A DNA stretch of 24,796 bases from a candidate division CSSED10-310 bacterium (GTDB taxonomy: Bacteria > CSSED10-310 > JAFGDC01), in the NCBI GenBank assembly GCA_016932295.1, contig JAFGDC010000559.1:1-24796 (forward strand). The letters are read 5' to 3'. The position numbers were made by a program, and so were the translations under genes. This document shows positions 1 through 7,899 of this stretch, piece after piece. How positions within the stretch are numbered: the first letter of the stretch is position 1; each line of letters begins with the position of its first letter. The notes under the pieces are model-generated. The model had not been told where the DNA came from, searched no databases, and saw only the letters and a program-made list of their open reading frames with translations.

Positions 1-265
1 CGGTTACTGGAATGACTTGAGCTGGTATCGGTTGCAGGATGCATCGACGGCGCATGATTCCCTCGCCGCCGCCAGCCGCGCGGTGGAGCTGGAACCTGCC
101 ATTCCGGCCTACCGACATACCAAAGCCCTGGCGCTGCTCTACGAGGGGCGGTACAAAGATGCTGTTGACGAGTTGGAAATCGCGGTCAATCAGGCACCGG
201 GAAATCCCGCGTACCGGTCCGATCTGGACCGGGCGCGGCGGCTGGGAGATTCTTCCGCCAGGTAG
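1..265 (+). CDS. TPR-repeat protein, C-terminal end (5' truncated by window)
   Basis: The frame is open from the left edge (first full codon at 2) and stops with TAG at 263-265. The visible ~87 residues form one clear tetratricopeptide helix pair: a helix ending in AVELEP, then AYRHTKALALLYEGRYKDAVDELEIAVNQAPGNP-type spacing, with the usual Gly/Ala/Tyr and Pro positions. The ending DLDRARRLG is a typical TPR capping helix. The role is presumably a protein-protein scaffold; the partner cannot be told from this fragment. Its last 76 bp overlap the 3' end of the membrane-protein gene on the opposite strand, so the two genes are convergent. An internal TTG at 17 is not needed as a start, because the frame continues upstream. 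Family is secure; function is unknown. Confidence 0.8.
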   Translation, partial: GYWNDLSWYRLQDASTAHDSLAAASRAVELEPAIPAYRHTKALALLYEGRYKDAVDELEIAVNQAPGNPAYRSDLDRARRLGDSSAR

Positions 266-1611
266 GCAACCAGGAGAAACGTGGTAAAAACGCCAAGGTA
301 GCTGAAGTGGAACATGCGGCTCGAGTACAGGAACAGCAATGTGGACAGGGCGAAACCGCTGCTCAGGCTTCGGACTGAAGGCCGGCGCCAGAGCAGCAGC
401 GCACACAAGGCTCCGATCACCAGTGCCGGAATCTGGAACAGGAACATGGGAAACTCATGCATGGTATCCGGAACGACACCCAGGGCAAGCAGCACATTGG
501 CCATGCCGAATCCAGGCGTACCACCGAAGGGGTACGATCTTCCCAGCAATCCGAAATTGAAGAGCACCGCGTCCTCGATGAAACTCTTCGGAGCGCTCAC
601 AAGAAACGGCATCACCAGGCATAAACCAACGATTACCAAGGGTATAACAGCGCGGCGGAACCATTCGCCAGTCCATGAAAGCCGAGTGTGCGCCAGGAGT
701 GATGCACAGTATACCAAGTGAAAAGGTACCATGAACCAGGCGAATTGCTTGATAACGCACGCGAGCCCGAGAACCAGCGATGCGCCTGTAAAAGAACCGC
801 GGCGCACCAGTAGCAGGTGGGCGGTAAGAGCGGCGAACAGCAGTACGTCCATGGTTCCCTGGACCAGGTACATGCTCACCACCGGATTGAGCGCAAAAAG
901 CGCCAGGGCGGCGGGACGGTTGCATCGCGCGAACAGGAGCGGGAACAGGATCAGTGTAAGACACAACACTGGTATATACAGAAGCCTTTGATCATAAAAT
1001 CCACAAAGCCGTTCCATCACCAGCATGGCGGGAACAGTCATGAGGATCGGTCCAGGGAGGTACGGATTGTGATCGAGGATGTGTTCGTGGACCTGCGTAC
1101 GCCAGAAGGGATCACCGGCGAACTTCACGGCCACGCTGGTGCCCCGGTAGGACTCGACGTACGGATCCCGGCCCTCGATGATGAATCGCGCTGCTTCCTC
1201 CATGTACAGACAGCCGCCGTCGTGCGTGTAGGACAGGTTGCCGGTCCGGGCGCGGATGCTGACATGCGCGAGCTGAGGGACAACCGTGGTGAGCAGTACG
1301 AGGATCGTTGTCACGGTCATCGACCATCCGTAGGTCGGAAACCACCGACGCCATCTCGAGGCACCGGGCGCGGCGCGGAGCAGGCAATCCACCAGCACGT
1401 GGAGAATCGCCAACCCGATGATCGCGCTGGTCAGAATCTGCTGTAATGGATTGGCGACCCCCGAATGGGTGAAAGGACAGGGAAAAGAGCCGGGAAGGAT
1501 ACGCAGCAGGGGAAACACCGGCGGAACATTGCCGGTATTGAGAACCGTCAGGAATACTATCAGCAATGGCGTGCCAGCGCTGAGGTCCGGTCTCTCGTCC
1601 GCTGCCGTCAT
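190..1611 (-). CDS. Polytopic GT-C-like membrane glycosyltransferase (GT87/DUF2029-like)
   Basis: This is a 473-residue protein dominated by about ten to twelve hydrophobic segments. A loop after the first three segments carries an acidic DGG...EEAARFIIEGRDPY motif (around residues 140-160), followed by NPYLPGP. A later stretch reads ALNPV...GTMDVLLFAAL...GLACVIKQFAWFMVPF. These are hallmarks of polyprenyl-phosphate-sugar-dependent GT-C proteins of the DUF2029/GT87 type. It should use a lipid-linked sugar donor at the outer face of the inner membrane; donor and acceptor are unknown. The ATG at 1611 lies 15 bp downstream of the small lipoprotein gene, so it is the third gene of the 3196->190 operon. 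The last ~21 residues are Arg/Ser-rich and are encoded antisense to the convergent TPR gene. Family placement is by motif only. Confidence 0.7.
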   Translation of the reverse strand: MTAADERPDLSAGTPLLIVFLTVLNTGNVPPVFPLLRILPGSFPCPFTHSGVANPLQQILTSAIIGLAILHVLVDCLLRAAPGASRWRRWFPTYGWSMTVTTILVLLTTVVPQLAHVSIRARTGNLSYTHDGGCLYMEEAARFIIEGRDPYVESYRGTSVAVKFAGDPFWRTQVHEHILDHNPYLPGPILMTVPAMLVMERLCGFYDQRLLYIPVLCLTLILFPLLFARCNRPAALALFALNPVVSMYLVQGTMDVLLFAALTAHLLLVRRGSFTGASLVLGLACVIKQFAWFMVPFHLVYCASLLAHTRLSWTGEWFRRAVIPLVIVGLCLVMPFLVSAPKSFIEDAVLFNFGLLGRSYPFGGTPGFGMANVLLALGVVPDTMHEFPMFLFQIPALVIGALCALLLWRRPSVRSLSSGFALSTLLFLYSSRMFHFSYLGVFTTFLLVAYLAEESPSRRARSRSDRYAGFPGA

Positions 1612-1626
1612 GTTGTTGGAAACCGC

Positions 1627-2088
1627 TTATCGACGGGCGCCGGAAATGTGCGAGGAATCCTCTTCTTCTTTATATTCCGGATACCAGACGCCTTCTATCA
1701 ACTCCCAGCGCGTGGGTTGACCAACCACCACCTTTGGGCGCGGCACGGGCGGCATGATGAAGGAGTACGTGATCACCACGGTAGCCCCGTTTGCGTCCGC
1801 ATCCATTTCAATGGCGTCGATCTTGTAATTGACGAAGTTGAATGACTGACTCTGGCCACCCTTGAGGTTTAGCTGGAGAGATCGGTGTCGCGGGGAACGC
1901 ATGGCCACCTGGGTCTCGATGTCGTTCTCATAGAGTGCCTTCCAGAAGAGCTGGGCGCGTTCGAGCAACTGTGCCTTGGATTCGTCCATTGCCACTCGGT
2001 CGGGTTCCTGAATCATCTTGTGGGCGCATGAGACCAGGAGTCCCAGTGAGAGACCGACGACAATCGCTGTCAACAGGTAGGTTCGCAT
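1627..2088 (-). CDS. Small lipoprotein with NTF2/SnoaL-like fold (tentative)
   Basis: The product is 153 residues, starting at ATG 2088. That start is preceded by a strong AGGAAGGAT ribosome-binding site 7 nt upstream and sits 4 bp after the stop of the upstream TPR gene. A longer frame (from 2118) would run back into that gene and has no such site. The N-terminus is a lipoprotein signal (MRTYLL...LLVSC, Cys at residue 21), so the mature protein is lipid-anchored at the cell envelope. The mature part reads LLERAQLFWKALYENDIETQ...SP, then alternating beta-like strands ending in RWELIEGVWYPEY. This is the pattern of small NTF2/SnoaL-type accessory domains, but that assignment is inference. The C-terminal ~15 residues are acidic then basic and probably disordered. 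As middle gene of a lipoprotein / GT-C operon, an envelope accessory role is likely. Confidence 0.7.
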   Translation of the reverse strand: MRTYLLTAIVVGLSLGLLVSCAHKMIQEPDRVAMDESKAQLLERAQLFWKALYENDIETQVAMRSPRHRSLQLNLKGGQSQSFNFVNYKIDAIEMDADANGATVVITYSFIMPPVPRPKVVVGQPTRWELIEGVWYPEYKEEEDSSHISGARR

Positions 2089-2092
2089 GCTG

Positions 2093-3196
2093 TTATCCTT
2101 CCTCATGGCTTGCGCCATTCAAATCAGCGAGATGCCGTTGAATTGCTTCACGATTGGGCGTGGTGGGATCCATCTGCAGCGCGTTGTTGAATTCGCTGGC
2201 GGCCTGGGTGCCGTTATTCAATCCCGCAAATGCCTTACCCTTCAGATACGCCAGTTCCGACCTGGTGCTTTTATCACCCTCCGCAACCCCCACCAACAGA
2301 CGATCGATGGTCTCCAAGGCCAACTGTGGTTTATTCATGAGCAGATAAGCCTTGATGGTCACGATCCAGTACTTGATCATGTCAGGCGGATTGGCTTTAG
2401 CCACGTTATCGATGCGTTGCGGGATATCCTCGAGATGTTCTTTCTTGGTGAGGTCAAGGAGTGCGGTGACGTAATCGATGAGCGGGAAACCGGGAGTCTG
2501 CACCGATACGGTTTCAATCTCGGTGGCGGCTTCCTCCAGTTCACCGGTCTTAATGAGCAGTTCAGCAAGGTAGATCCGCGCCTCCGGTTCCTGAGGAACC
2601 CTGGCGATACAGCGGCGATACATGGCAATAGCCTGATCGGGCTTGTTCTCGCTCACGTAGAGTTTGGCTCGCAACATCGCCAACCTGTAATCTTCAGGAG
2701 CGATCTGCAGGGCCTTGTCGATGTAGGCCACAGCTTCGCTGATCCGGCCAGTTTCGTTGAAGATCAGACCAAGATTGTAGTACGGCAATATATAGCTGGG
2801 ATGATACTCGATGGCCTTCTTGTAATACTCGATGGCCTGGTCGAACTCCTTGCGATCCTTGTAATAGCTGCCGAGATTATTGTGAATGTGGGCGTTTTTG
2901 GGATTCTTTTCCAGGTACTTAAGCCAGTACTCCAGGGCCTTGTCCTGTTGATCCAGGAAATAATACGCCTGACCGATGTTCGTGTAGAGATAATCCAATC
3001 CTGAATTTATCGCCAGCGCCTGCTCCCATTCCTTGATGGCCTTGTCGTAATCCTTCAAGCGGAAGGCATTGAACCCACGATCGACAAACGGTTTGATCTT
3101 CTCGATCCGTTTTTCCTCTTCGGTTTTGTCATGCCCGCAGCCAATAACCGCCATCAGCAGGGCAGCCATCACCATGCCTTTGCTCCATCTACTCAT
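2093..3196 (-). CDS. TPR-repeat lipoprotein
   Basis: This 367-residue protein has a lipoprotein signal peptide (MSRWSKGMVMAALLMAVIGC, lipobox Cys at residue 20) followed by at least six tetratricopeptide repeats from about residue 35 to 210. Examples are GFNAFRLKDYDKAIKEWEQAL, IGQAYYFLDQQDKALEYWLKYL and LGSYYKDRKEFDQAIEYYKKAI. A second, more divergent TPR-like block runs to the C-terminus. TPR lipoproteins of this kind scaffold envelope complexes (outer-membrane assembly, pilus or exopolysaccharide export); which one applies here is not visible. The start at ATG 3196 has an AAGGAGAT site 7 nt upstream. It is the first gene of the 3196->190 operon and has its own candidate promoter at 3292-3320. 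Confidence 0.85.
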   Translation of the reverse strand: MSRWSKGMVMAALLMAVIGCGHDKTEEEKRIEKIKPFVDRGFNAFRLKDYDKAIKEWEQALAINSGLDYLYTNIGQAYYFLDQQDKALEYWLKYLEKNPKNAHIHNNLGSYYKDRKEFDQAIEYYKKAIEYHPSYILPYYNLGLIFNETGRISEAVAYIDKALQIAPEDYRLAMLRAKLYVSENKPDQAIAMYRRCIARVPQEPEARIYLAELLIKTGELEEAATEIETVSVQTPGFPLIDYVTALLDLTKKEHLEDIPQRIDNVAKANPPDMIKYWIVTIKAYLLMNKPQLALETIDRLLVGVAEGDKSTRSELAYLKGKAFAGLNNGTQAASEFNNALQMDPTTPNREAIQRHLADLNGASHEEG

Positions 3197-3291
3197 GTGG
3201 CCAATCTCCTTGAATCCTGATCTTCCAGGCTAGAATCGATTGAGAATCCCGCTCTTCTGACGCTTGACTCTGAATCACAAACAGTTGTACG

Positions 3292-3320
3292 AGTATATCC
3301 TGAATCCGGCCGGGGCGCAA
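3292..3320 (-). promoter_or_regulatory. Candidate sigma70 promoter of the TPR lipoprotein operon
   Basis: On the minus strand, TTGCGC (3320-3315) is followed after 17 bp by TATACT (3297-3292). The -10 box matches at 5 of 6 positions; the -35 keeps only TTG plus little else. The predicted start near 3285 would leave a leader of ~90 nt before ATG 3196. Confidence 0.45.
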
Positions 3321-3459
3321 CAGCCGAGTGGCCGCCCTCAGTCCACGGCCTGAATCCTCCAGGGTGATCCGCGACCGTCTCCTGCTGTCCGTCCGTGGCT
3401 CGCGAAGCAACGGCGGAACCGTGACCAAACACCACGCCTGCCGCTCTGGCCGCAGGTAC

Positions 3460-3493
3460 AAAAAAAAGGGTCCCGGAGTCCCGGAACCCTTTT
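3460..3493 (-). terminator. Rho-independent terminator of the secreted-protein gene
   Basis: On the minus strand a 13-bp stem (3493-3481 with 3476-3464, one G.T pair) closes a 4-nt loop (3480-3477) and runs into an uninterrupted T tract (plus-strand A run 3460-3467). It lies directly after the stop codon of the gene ending at 3507 and isolates it from the downstream TPR operon. Confidence 0.93.
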
Positions 3494-3506
3494 AGTGCCT
3501 AGAGAA

Positions 3507-3932
3507 TTACTCTACGCCGTAGGGGTTGGCCGGCATGATGATGGTGAAGCCGGTCTGGCCCTGCGGCAGCACGCCGTAAACGGCCGCCCACAGATACACA
3601 CAGTCGGCCGAGGCAGCCAGATCATAGGTGCCGAAGCCCGAGGCATTGCCCGATGTGTACCAGCCGCCGCCCCAGCTGGCGGTGTCAACCAACCAGCCAG
3701 CCTCGTTGGCGATCGTGCCAACGGTGGACTGAACCAGAGAGCCGCCCGCGTTCAACAGATTGATGGTCACCACAGCGGGGACATCGCAGCCGTAGTTGGA
3801 GATCGACCAGAAGGTGCTCACGCCAGCGCCGTGCTGCCAATAGGGGAAGGGAATCAACTGATCGCCGAGGGCAACGCCCACGACCAGCGCCATCAAAGCC
3901 GCCAAACCGAGAATTCCGAGAATCTTCTTCAT
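3507..3932 (-). CDS. Small secreted protein, unknown family
   Basis: The product is 141 residues from ATG 3932, chosen because a perfect AAGGAGGT site lies 7 nt upstream; the in-frame ATG at 3959 has none. Residues 1-23 are a classic Sec signal peptide (MKKILGILGLAALMALVVGVALG) with cleavage before Asp24. The mature part (~118 residues) is Gly/Trp/Tyr/Ser-rich with alternating hydrophobic residues, which suggests an all-beta fold: PYWQHGAGVSTFWSISNYG, then VVTINLLNAGGSL, then a hydrophobic C-terminal strand FTIIMPANPYG. It has two cysteines (in GCDVP and ADCVY) that could form a disulfide. The gene is monocistronic, with near-consensus promoter, strong ribosome-binding site and perfect terminator, so high expression of an exported structural or adhesive protein is likely. 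I do not recognise a named family. Confidence 0.85.
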   Translation of the reverse strand: MKKILGILGLAALMALVVGVALGDQLIPFPYWQHGAGVSTFWSISNYGCDVPAVVTINLLNAGGSLVQSTVGTIANEAGWLVDTASWGGGWYTSGNASGFGTYDLAASADCVYLWAAVYGVLPQGQTGFTIIMPANPYGVE

Positions 3933-4005
3933 CCTGTACCTCCTTAAACATTGTTTCAAACTTCACACGATTTCTATACGTTCGGCCCGATAGTTTGCGA
4001 GGGTT

Positions 4006-4033
4006 ATTATACCCTTCACGAAAGCCAAGTCAA
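4006..4033 (-). promoter_or_regulatory. Strong sigma70-type promoter of the secreted-protein gene
   Basis: On the minus strand TTGACT (4033-4028), a 16-bp spacer and a perfect TATAAT (4011-4006). The transcript would start near 3999 and carry a leader of ~65 nt before ATG 3932. An inverted repeat covers the -35 box and most of the spacer (see the repeat entry). Confidence 0.82.
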
Positions 4034-4090
4034 GCTTTCGTGCATACACAGCATGAATTCCAAGCTTTCGTCCACCATGGATTTCGTGCC
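4018..4090. repeat. Inverted and direct repeats around the promoter -35 box
   Basis: ACGAAAGC (4018-4025) and GCTTTCGT (4034-4041) form a perfect 8-bp inverted repeat around 8 nt that include most of the -35 box. The 11-mer CAAGCTTTCGT occurs twice in direct orientation at 4031-4041 and 4061-4071 (30 bp, about three helical turns apart), and a shorter related TTTCGTGC is at 4083-4090. The spacing and position are those of a cooperative regulator-binding region, though no regulator gene is adjacent. The remaining AT-rich stretch to 4155 shows no gene. Confidence 0.6.
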
Positions 4091-4155
4091 GTGTTCATTT
4101 AGGTAAACGATTCCGTTTGAGAAAAATTGTACAAGGTAAAGAAAAAAAATATTTT

Positions 4156-6618
4156 TCATAAAAAGGACAGCAACTCACTATAAACATGGCACTTCCATAG
4201 CCACAGCCAGCGCAGGCTTGCGTACCACCCGCAGCTCGCCATCCCCCACACCACGCACCCCGCACATCCAACCAGGCACAGTATGAGCCGCCGGCGCACC
4301 CGCCGATCGCCGATTTCCACCACCTGCACCTTCCAGGCCACGGCACGGCGCCGCCCAACGGTCGCCATGATTAAACCGGCCGTCGACACTATCGTCACAA
4401 ACAATCCCAATCGATATGAAATCGGCTCGTAGCATGCCTCCACCTCCACCTCGCCAGGCACAGCCAGCAACGCGGTCAGGGCGCCGTTCACGGGCACCGC
4501 CGCAATATCCGCCGCAGCGCTGGAAAACCGCCACCCGGGATCGAATTGCTGCGCCAGCAACAACGCCCCAGCCGCCCGACAATCCACACTTAGATCGAAC
4601 CGATTCGCGCCGGTCCAGCGCCGGGTCGCCATCCCGCCAGACACGCCCCCGCCTGCCGCCACTCGCGCGGAAGTGTACAGCACTCCAGGCGGCTGCAACA
4701 CCGCCAACTCGGCCATCTCCACCGGTGTGCGGTCCGTTTCCCATTGCAACCGCCACCCAAATGACTCCCTCGATGCCGGCGGCTCAGTCACCTGCAGGGT
4801 ATAATCCTCGTGCACGGCACTTCGACGCATCCCTGGCAGCGACTGGTCAGGAGTCGTGATCACGGCATTCACCCCCAACAACCGAAGCACGCCGGGCGAC
4901 AACCGCGACTGCAGGCGCTGCATGGCCGCCGGGTGGAGAGGACTCCAGCCGTTGAGCGAGCATCCTTCGATACCATGCAACACCGGTGAATACATGAACA
5001 GAAGGTCATCGATCATCGCATAAGATCGAGATGACAGCAGCCACCCTTTATGCCAGTTGAACGTCGAGGAGCGCTCATCCACCAGGCTGATTGTGTTACC
5101 CTCGATCCCTCGCTCCGACAAGGTTGCAACCGTACCGGGCACCGCCGACAGCATCGCGGACGGCATGGTGTGAGTGAATCCAAGGGCGGCGAGCCGTAAG
5201 TCGGCGAGTACCACCACCAGGCCGAGTCCCAGTGCCATCCGCGGCCGCTGTTTCACCAAACGGTCTATCACCAGGGCCAGGATCAGGAGTGCCGCGGCCA
5301 GCAGCACGGCGCGGGCCCAGGCAGCCTCTATCCGCAGAAATCGAGCGGTCGTGTAGAACTCTGCCCGGTCTGATCGCAATGCAAACAGTGCGTTCGGAAC
5401 GAACACCAGGACCAGGCCGACCGCCACCACCAGGACCGGGCCTGTCAGCACCCGCCCGCCACGCTGCCGCCAGTCCTCCAGGCCCAGCGCCGCCAGCCCG
5501 GCCAAGCCTGCCATGAAGAGCAGCGCGAAGCGCGCCGGAATCCTGAAAAAATCAGCCCCGGGTAACAGCGCCAACATTCGATACAAGGGGGTGTACCCTC
5601 CCAGCATGAGCAACAAACCCATGACCGCCAGCAACAGGAACGGAGCGCGCCGGCGCATGGGACCGACCCGGACACCATGTATGGCCAGCAACAGTACCAG
5701 CATCCCAGGATACGCGGTGAACTCCCAGGAATACCCGTCCATGACCGCCCAGGCGGAATCATCGGCCGGGGTTCCGAACAATCCCGGCACCAGGATGGAA
5801 AAGAGGCAGCGGGGTGGGAAAGACATGTCCGTCATGCGCTCGTACACCAGTCCTTCGCCCCGGGGGGATGCGAGCGCGAGTCTGGCGGTGGGGATGAGCT
5901 GCACAGCCGCCAGCAGCGCTCCCAGAATCAGCGCCGGCGCAGTCCTGATGACCCTGCGCACCGCCACGCCTCCCACCGATGTCACCAGCGCCTGGATTCC
6001 TGCATACAACAGGTACGTCACCAGGCAGATGAACAATCCGGGGGGATGACCAGCCAGCGCCTGAACGGCCACCAGGACAGCCAGGAAGACAATCTCCCTG
6101 CCCGGCTGCCGTCGGTACCGCTCCAGTCCCCACAGACCGAGGGGCAGCCATGCCACGGTGTAGAAAAACGGGATGAGGAGATAATGTGAAGAAAAGTAGG
6201 TACTGCCACACCATCCGACAGCGGCGAATAACGCCGGTACCGGAGAGGCGCCTCGAACACGCAGGAATGCGTACATGAAAGCGCCCGTTGCCGTCAGGTG
6301 CAGGAGCACGCCGATGGTGATCGCCCATAGCGGCGCCAGCAAAGCGTGCAGGAGTATAGAGGGCGGGTAGAACACCCCGCTCTGACCCTCCGCAAAAAGC
6401 GCGAAACCGCAGCCGATCCAGCGGCACCAGAGAGGTACGGTACCATGCAGCAGGGTTGGAAAGGCATATGCCTGGAAAGGATGATTCTGCATGGCGATGT
6501 CCAGCAGATACAGCACTTCCCCTTTCCGCCACACACCATCGAACAGGATCGCAACGACGACCGCCAGGACGAACCCAATGATCCATACGGAGAACCTTGA
6601 ACCCCGCATTGCCGCCAT
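4156..6618 (-). CDS. YfhO-type polytopic membrane protein (GT-C superfamily)
   Basis: This is an 820-residue protein with a dozen or more hydrophobic segments in the first ~480 residues, then a soluble C-terminal part and two late membrane segments. The N-terminus matches the YfhO/GT-C pattern: a membrane helix, an acidic loop LLDIAMQNHPFQAY (Asp40), HGTVPLWCRWIGCGFALFAEGQSGVFYPPS, then further helices. YfhO-family proteins are implicated in glycosylation of lipid-linked or cell-wall polymers with polyprenyl-phosphate sugars. ATG 6618 is preferred because GAGGCGGTG lies upstream; GTG 6624 and ATG 6609 are alternatives. It is the last gene of the seven-gene operon, 84 bp after the aminotransferase. 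The final ~15 codons are noticeably more AT-rich than the rest. Substrate unknown. Confidence 0.75.
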   Translation of the reverse strand: MAAMRGSRFSVWIIGFVLAVVVAILFDGVWRKGEVLYLLDIAMQNHPFQAYAFPTLLHGTVPLWCRWIGCGFALFAEGQSGVFYPPSILLHALLAPLWAITIGVLLHLTATGAFMYAFLRVRGASPVPALFAAVGWCGSTYFSSHYLLIPFFYTVAWLPLGLWGLERYRRQPGREIVFLAVLVAVQALAGHPPGLFICLVTYLLYAGIQALVTSVGGVAVRRVIRTAPALILGALLAAVQLIPTARLALASPRGEGLVYERMTDMSFPPRCLFSILVPGLFGTPADDSAWAVMDGYSWEFTAYPGMLVLLLAIHGVRVGPMRRRAPFLLLAVMGLLLMLGGYTPLYRMLALLPGADFFRIPARFALLFMAGLAGLAALGLEDWRQRGGRVLTGPVLVVAVGLVLVFVPNALFALRSDRAEFYTTARFLRIEAAWARAVLLAAALLILALVIDRLVKQRPRMALGLGLVVVLADLRLAALGFTHTMPSAMLSAVPGTVATLSERGIEGNTISLVDERSSTFNWHKGWLLSSRSYAMIDDLLFMYSPVLHGIEGCSLNGWSPLHPAAMQRLQSRLSPGVLRLLGVNAVITTPDQSLPGMRRSAVHEDYTLQVTEPPASRESFGWRLQWETDRTPVEMAELAVLQPPGVLYTSARVAAGGGVSGGMATRRWTGANRFDLSVDCRAAGALLLAQQFDPGWRFSSAAADIAAVPVNGALTALLAVPGEVEVEACYEPISYRLGLFVTIVSTAGLIMATVGRRRAVAWKVQVVEIGDRRVRRRLILCLVGCAGCVVWGMASCGWYASLRWLWLWKCHVYSELLSFL

Positions 6619-6702
6619 TGTCACCGCCTCATGCCAATCCCGAATCGCGAATCATGCTGGTTCCGGACACCGGCACCCCGAGCCGGTCTTATCCGATAAA
6701 GA

Positions 6703-7899
6703 TCAACGCCGATAGAAGGTTATCAGCTTGCGAACCGCTTCCGCCACATCCTCCAGGTCCTTCTCCTCCAGTCGGGGATACAGCGGGATGGACAGGATGC
6801 GCGCCGCGATATCCTCTGCTGCGGGTAGCATTCCCGGTTTGCAGCCGAACGCTTCACGATAGAACGGCTGGAGATGGACCGCCTCGAAATGGATCCCGAC
6901 ACCGATCCCCTCCGCCTGCATGGCATCCAGAAGGTGGTTGCGGTCGCACCGCAGCAGCCCGGTTTTGATTTTCAGCACGCACATGTGGTGTGAACTCGCC
7001 GCGTACTCCTTTTCAACCAGGAATTCAATCTCCTCGAGATCGCGCAGCTTCTCCCGGTACCAGTCCATGTAACGCCTCCGGATATCATTGAATCCCGGTA
7101 ACCGCTTGAGTTGGTGCAGACCGATGGCGGCTTGCAGGTCGGTCATATTGTATTTATAACCGGGCGCGGTGACCTGCCACCGTTTGAATCCAGAACCACC
7201 ATACCGCTTCCACGCATCAAGGCTCATGCCATGCAGCCGCAACTGCCGGCAGCGATCGGCTAGGCCGGCATCTCCGGTGGTGATCATCCCACCCTCGCCG
7301 GTGGTCATGTTCTTGGTTGCATAGAAGCTGAAACTGGTAAGCGGCGATAACGTGCCCACGGAACGATCCCGGTAGGATGCCCCGACCGCGTGTGCCGCAT
7401 CCTCAACGACAAACAAGCCATATCGACGGGCAAGGTCGTGAATCTGCTCCATATCACATGGATGGCCGCAAAAATCCACCGGGATGATTCCTCTGGTCCG
7501 TTCCGTTATCCGCTCCTCGATCCGTGCGGCATCGATATTCAGCGTGTCCGGTTCGATTTCGGCGAAGACAGGGGTGGCGCCCTGGTGGACAATGACATTG
7601 GCGGTCGAGGCGAAGGTTATGGGTGAAGTGATCACTTCGTCACCGACTCCCACTCCATTAATGACCATGCCAAGGTGCAGACCGGCGGTGCAGGAGTTCA
7701 CCGCGACGGCGTGGGCGCAGCCGATGAACTCGGCGAACCGCTTCTCGAACTCCATAGTCCGAGGTCCCATGGTCATCCATCCCGAGCGAATGGCCTCGAT
7801 CACTTCCTGTTCTTCCTCGACTCCCGTCCAGGGACGCTGAAAGGGTAAAAACGCTTCGCGTACCGGCTGCCCCCCCTCGATGGCTGGCTTCCCACTCAT
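6703..7899 (-). CDS. DegT/DnrJ/EryC1/StrS family PLP aminotransferase
   Basis: The 398-residue protein is full length for the family. It transfers an amino group from glutamate to a keto-sugar nucleotide, giving an amino-deoxy sugar in the cytoplasm. Visible landmarks: IRSGWMTMGPRTMEFE near the N-terminus; SCTAGLHLG (residues 69-77), which binds PLP phosphate; VVEDAAHAVGA with Asp167 (PLP ring N contact) and His170; and SFYATKNMTTGEGG with the Schiff-base Lys196. YKYNMTDLQAAIG and the C-terminal HFEAVHLQPFYRE...LSIPLYPRL follow as in ArnB/PseC-like enzymes. Its ATG overlaps the stop of the WbqC gene (ATGA, 7896-7899), which argues for translational coupling. The pairing with WbqC is common in O-antigen and exopolysaccharide clusters. 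No 4,6-dehydratase is in the window, so the keto-sugar must be made elsewhere. Confidence 0.95.
   Translation of the reverse strand: MSGKPAIEGGQPVREAFLPFQRPWTGVEEEQEVIEAIRSGWMTMGPRTMEFEKRFAEFIGCAHAVAVNSCTAGLHLGMVINGVGVGDEVITSPITFASTANVIVHQGATPVFAEIEPDTLNIDAARIEERITERTRGIIPVDFCGHPCDMEQIHDLARRYGLFVVEDAAHAVGASYRDRSVGTLSPLTSFSFYATKNMTTGEGGMITTGDAGLADRCRQLRLHGMSLDAWKRYGGSGFKRWQVTAPGYKYNMTDLQAAIGLHQLKRLPGFNDIRRRYMDWYREKLRDLEEIEFLVEKEYAASSHHMCVLKIKTGLLRCDRNHLLDAMQAEGIGVGIHFEAVHLQPFYREAFGCKPGMLPAAEDIAARILSIPLYPRLEEKDLEDVAEAVRKLITFYRR

Noticed and set aside
817..1446. 209-codon plus-strand ORF
   Set aside because: It is antisense to the GT-C gene, whose membrane segments and acidic loop are coherent; the plus-strand product is low-complexity and charged without pattern.
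3189..3461. 80-90 codon minus-strand ORFs between the secreted-protein terminator and the TPR lipoprotein gene
   Set aside because: The candidate promoter of the TPR operon lies inside them, the composition is non-protein-like, and no ribosome-binding site was seen.
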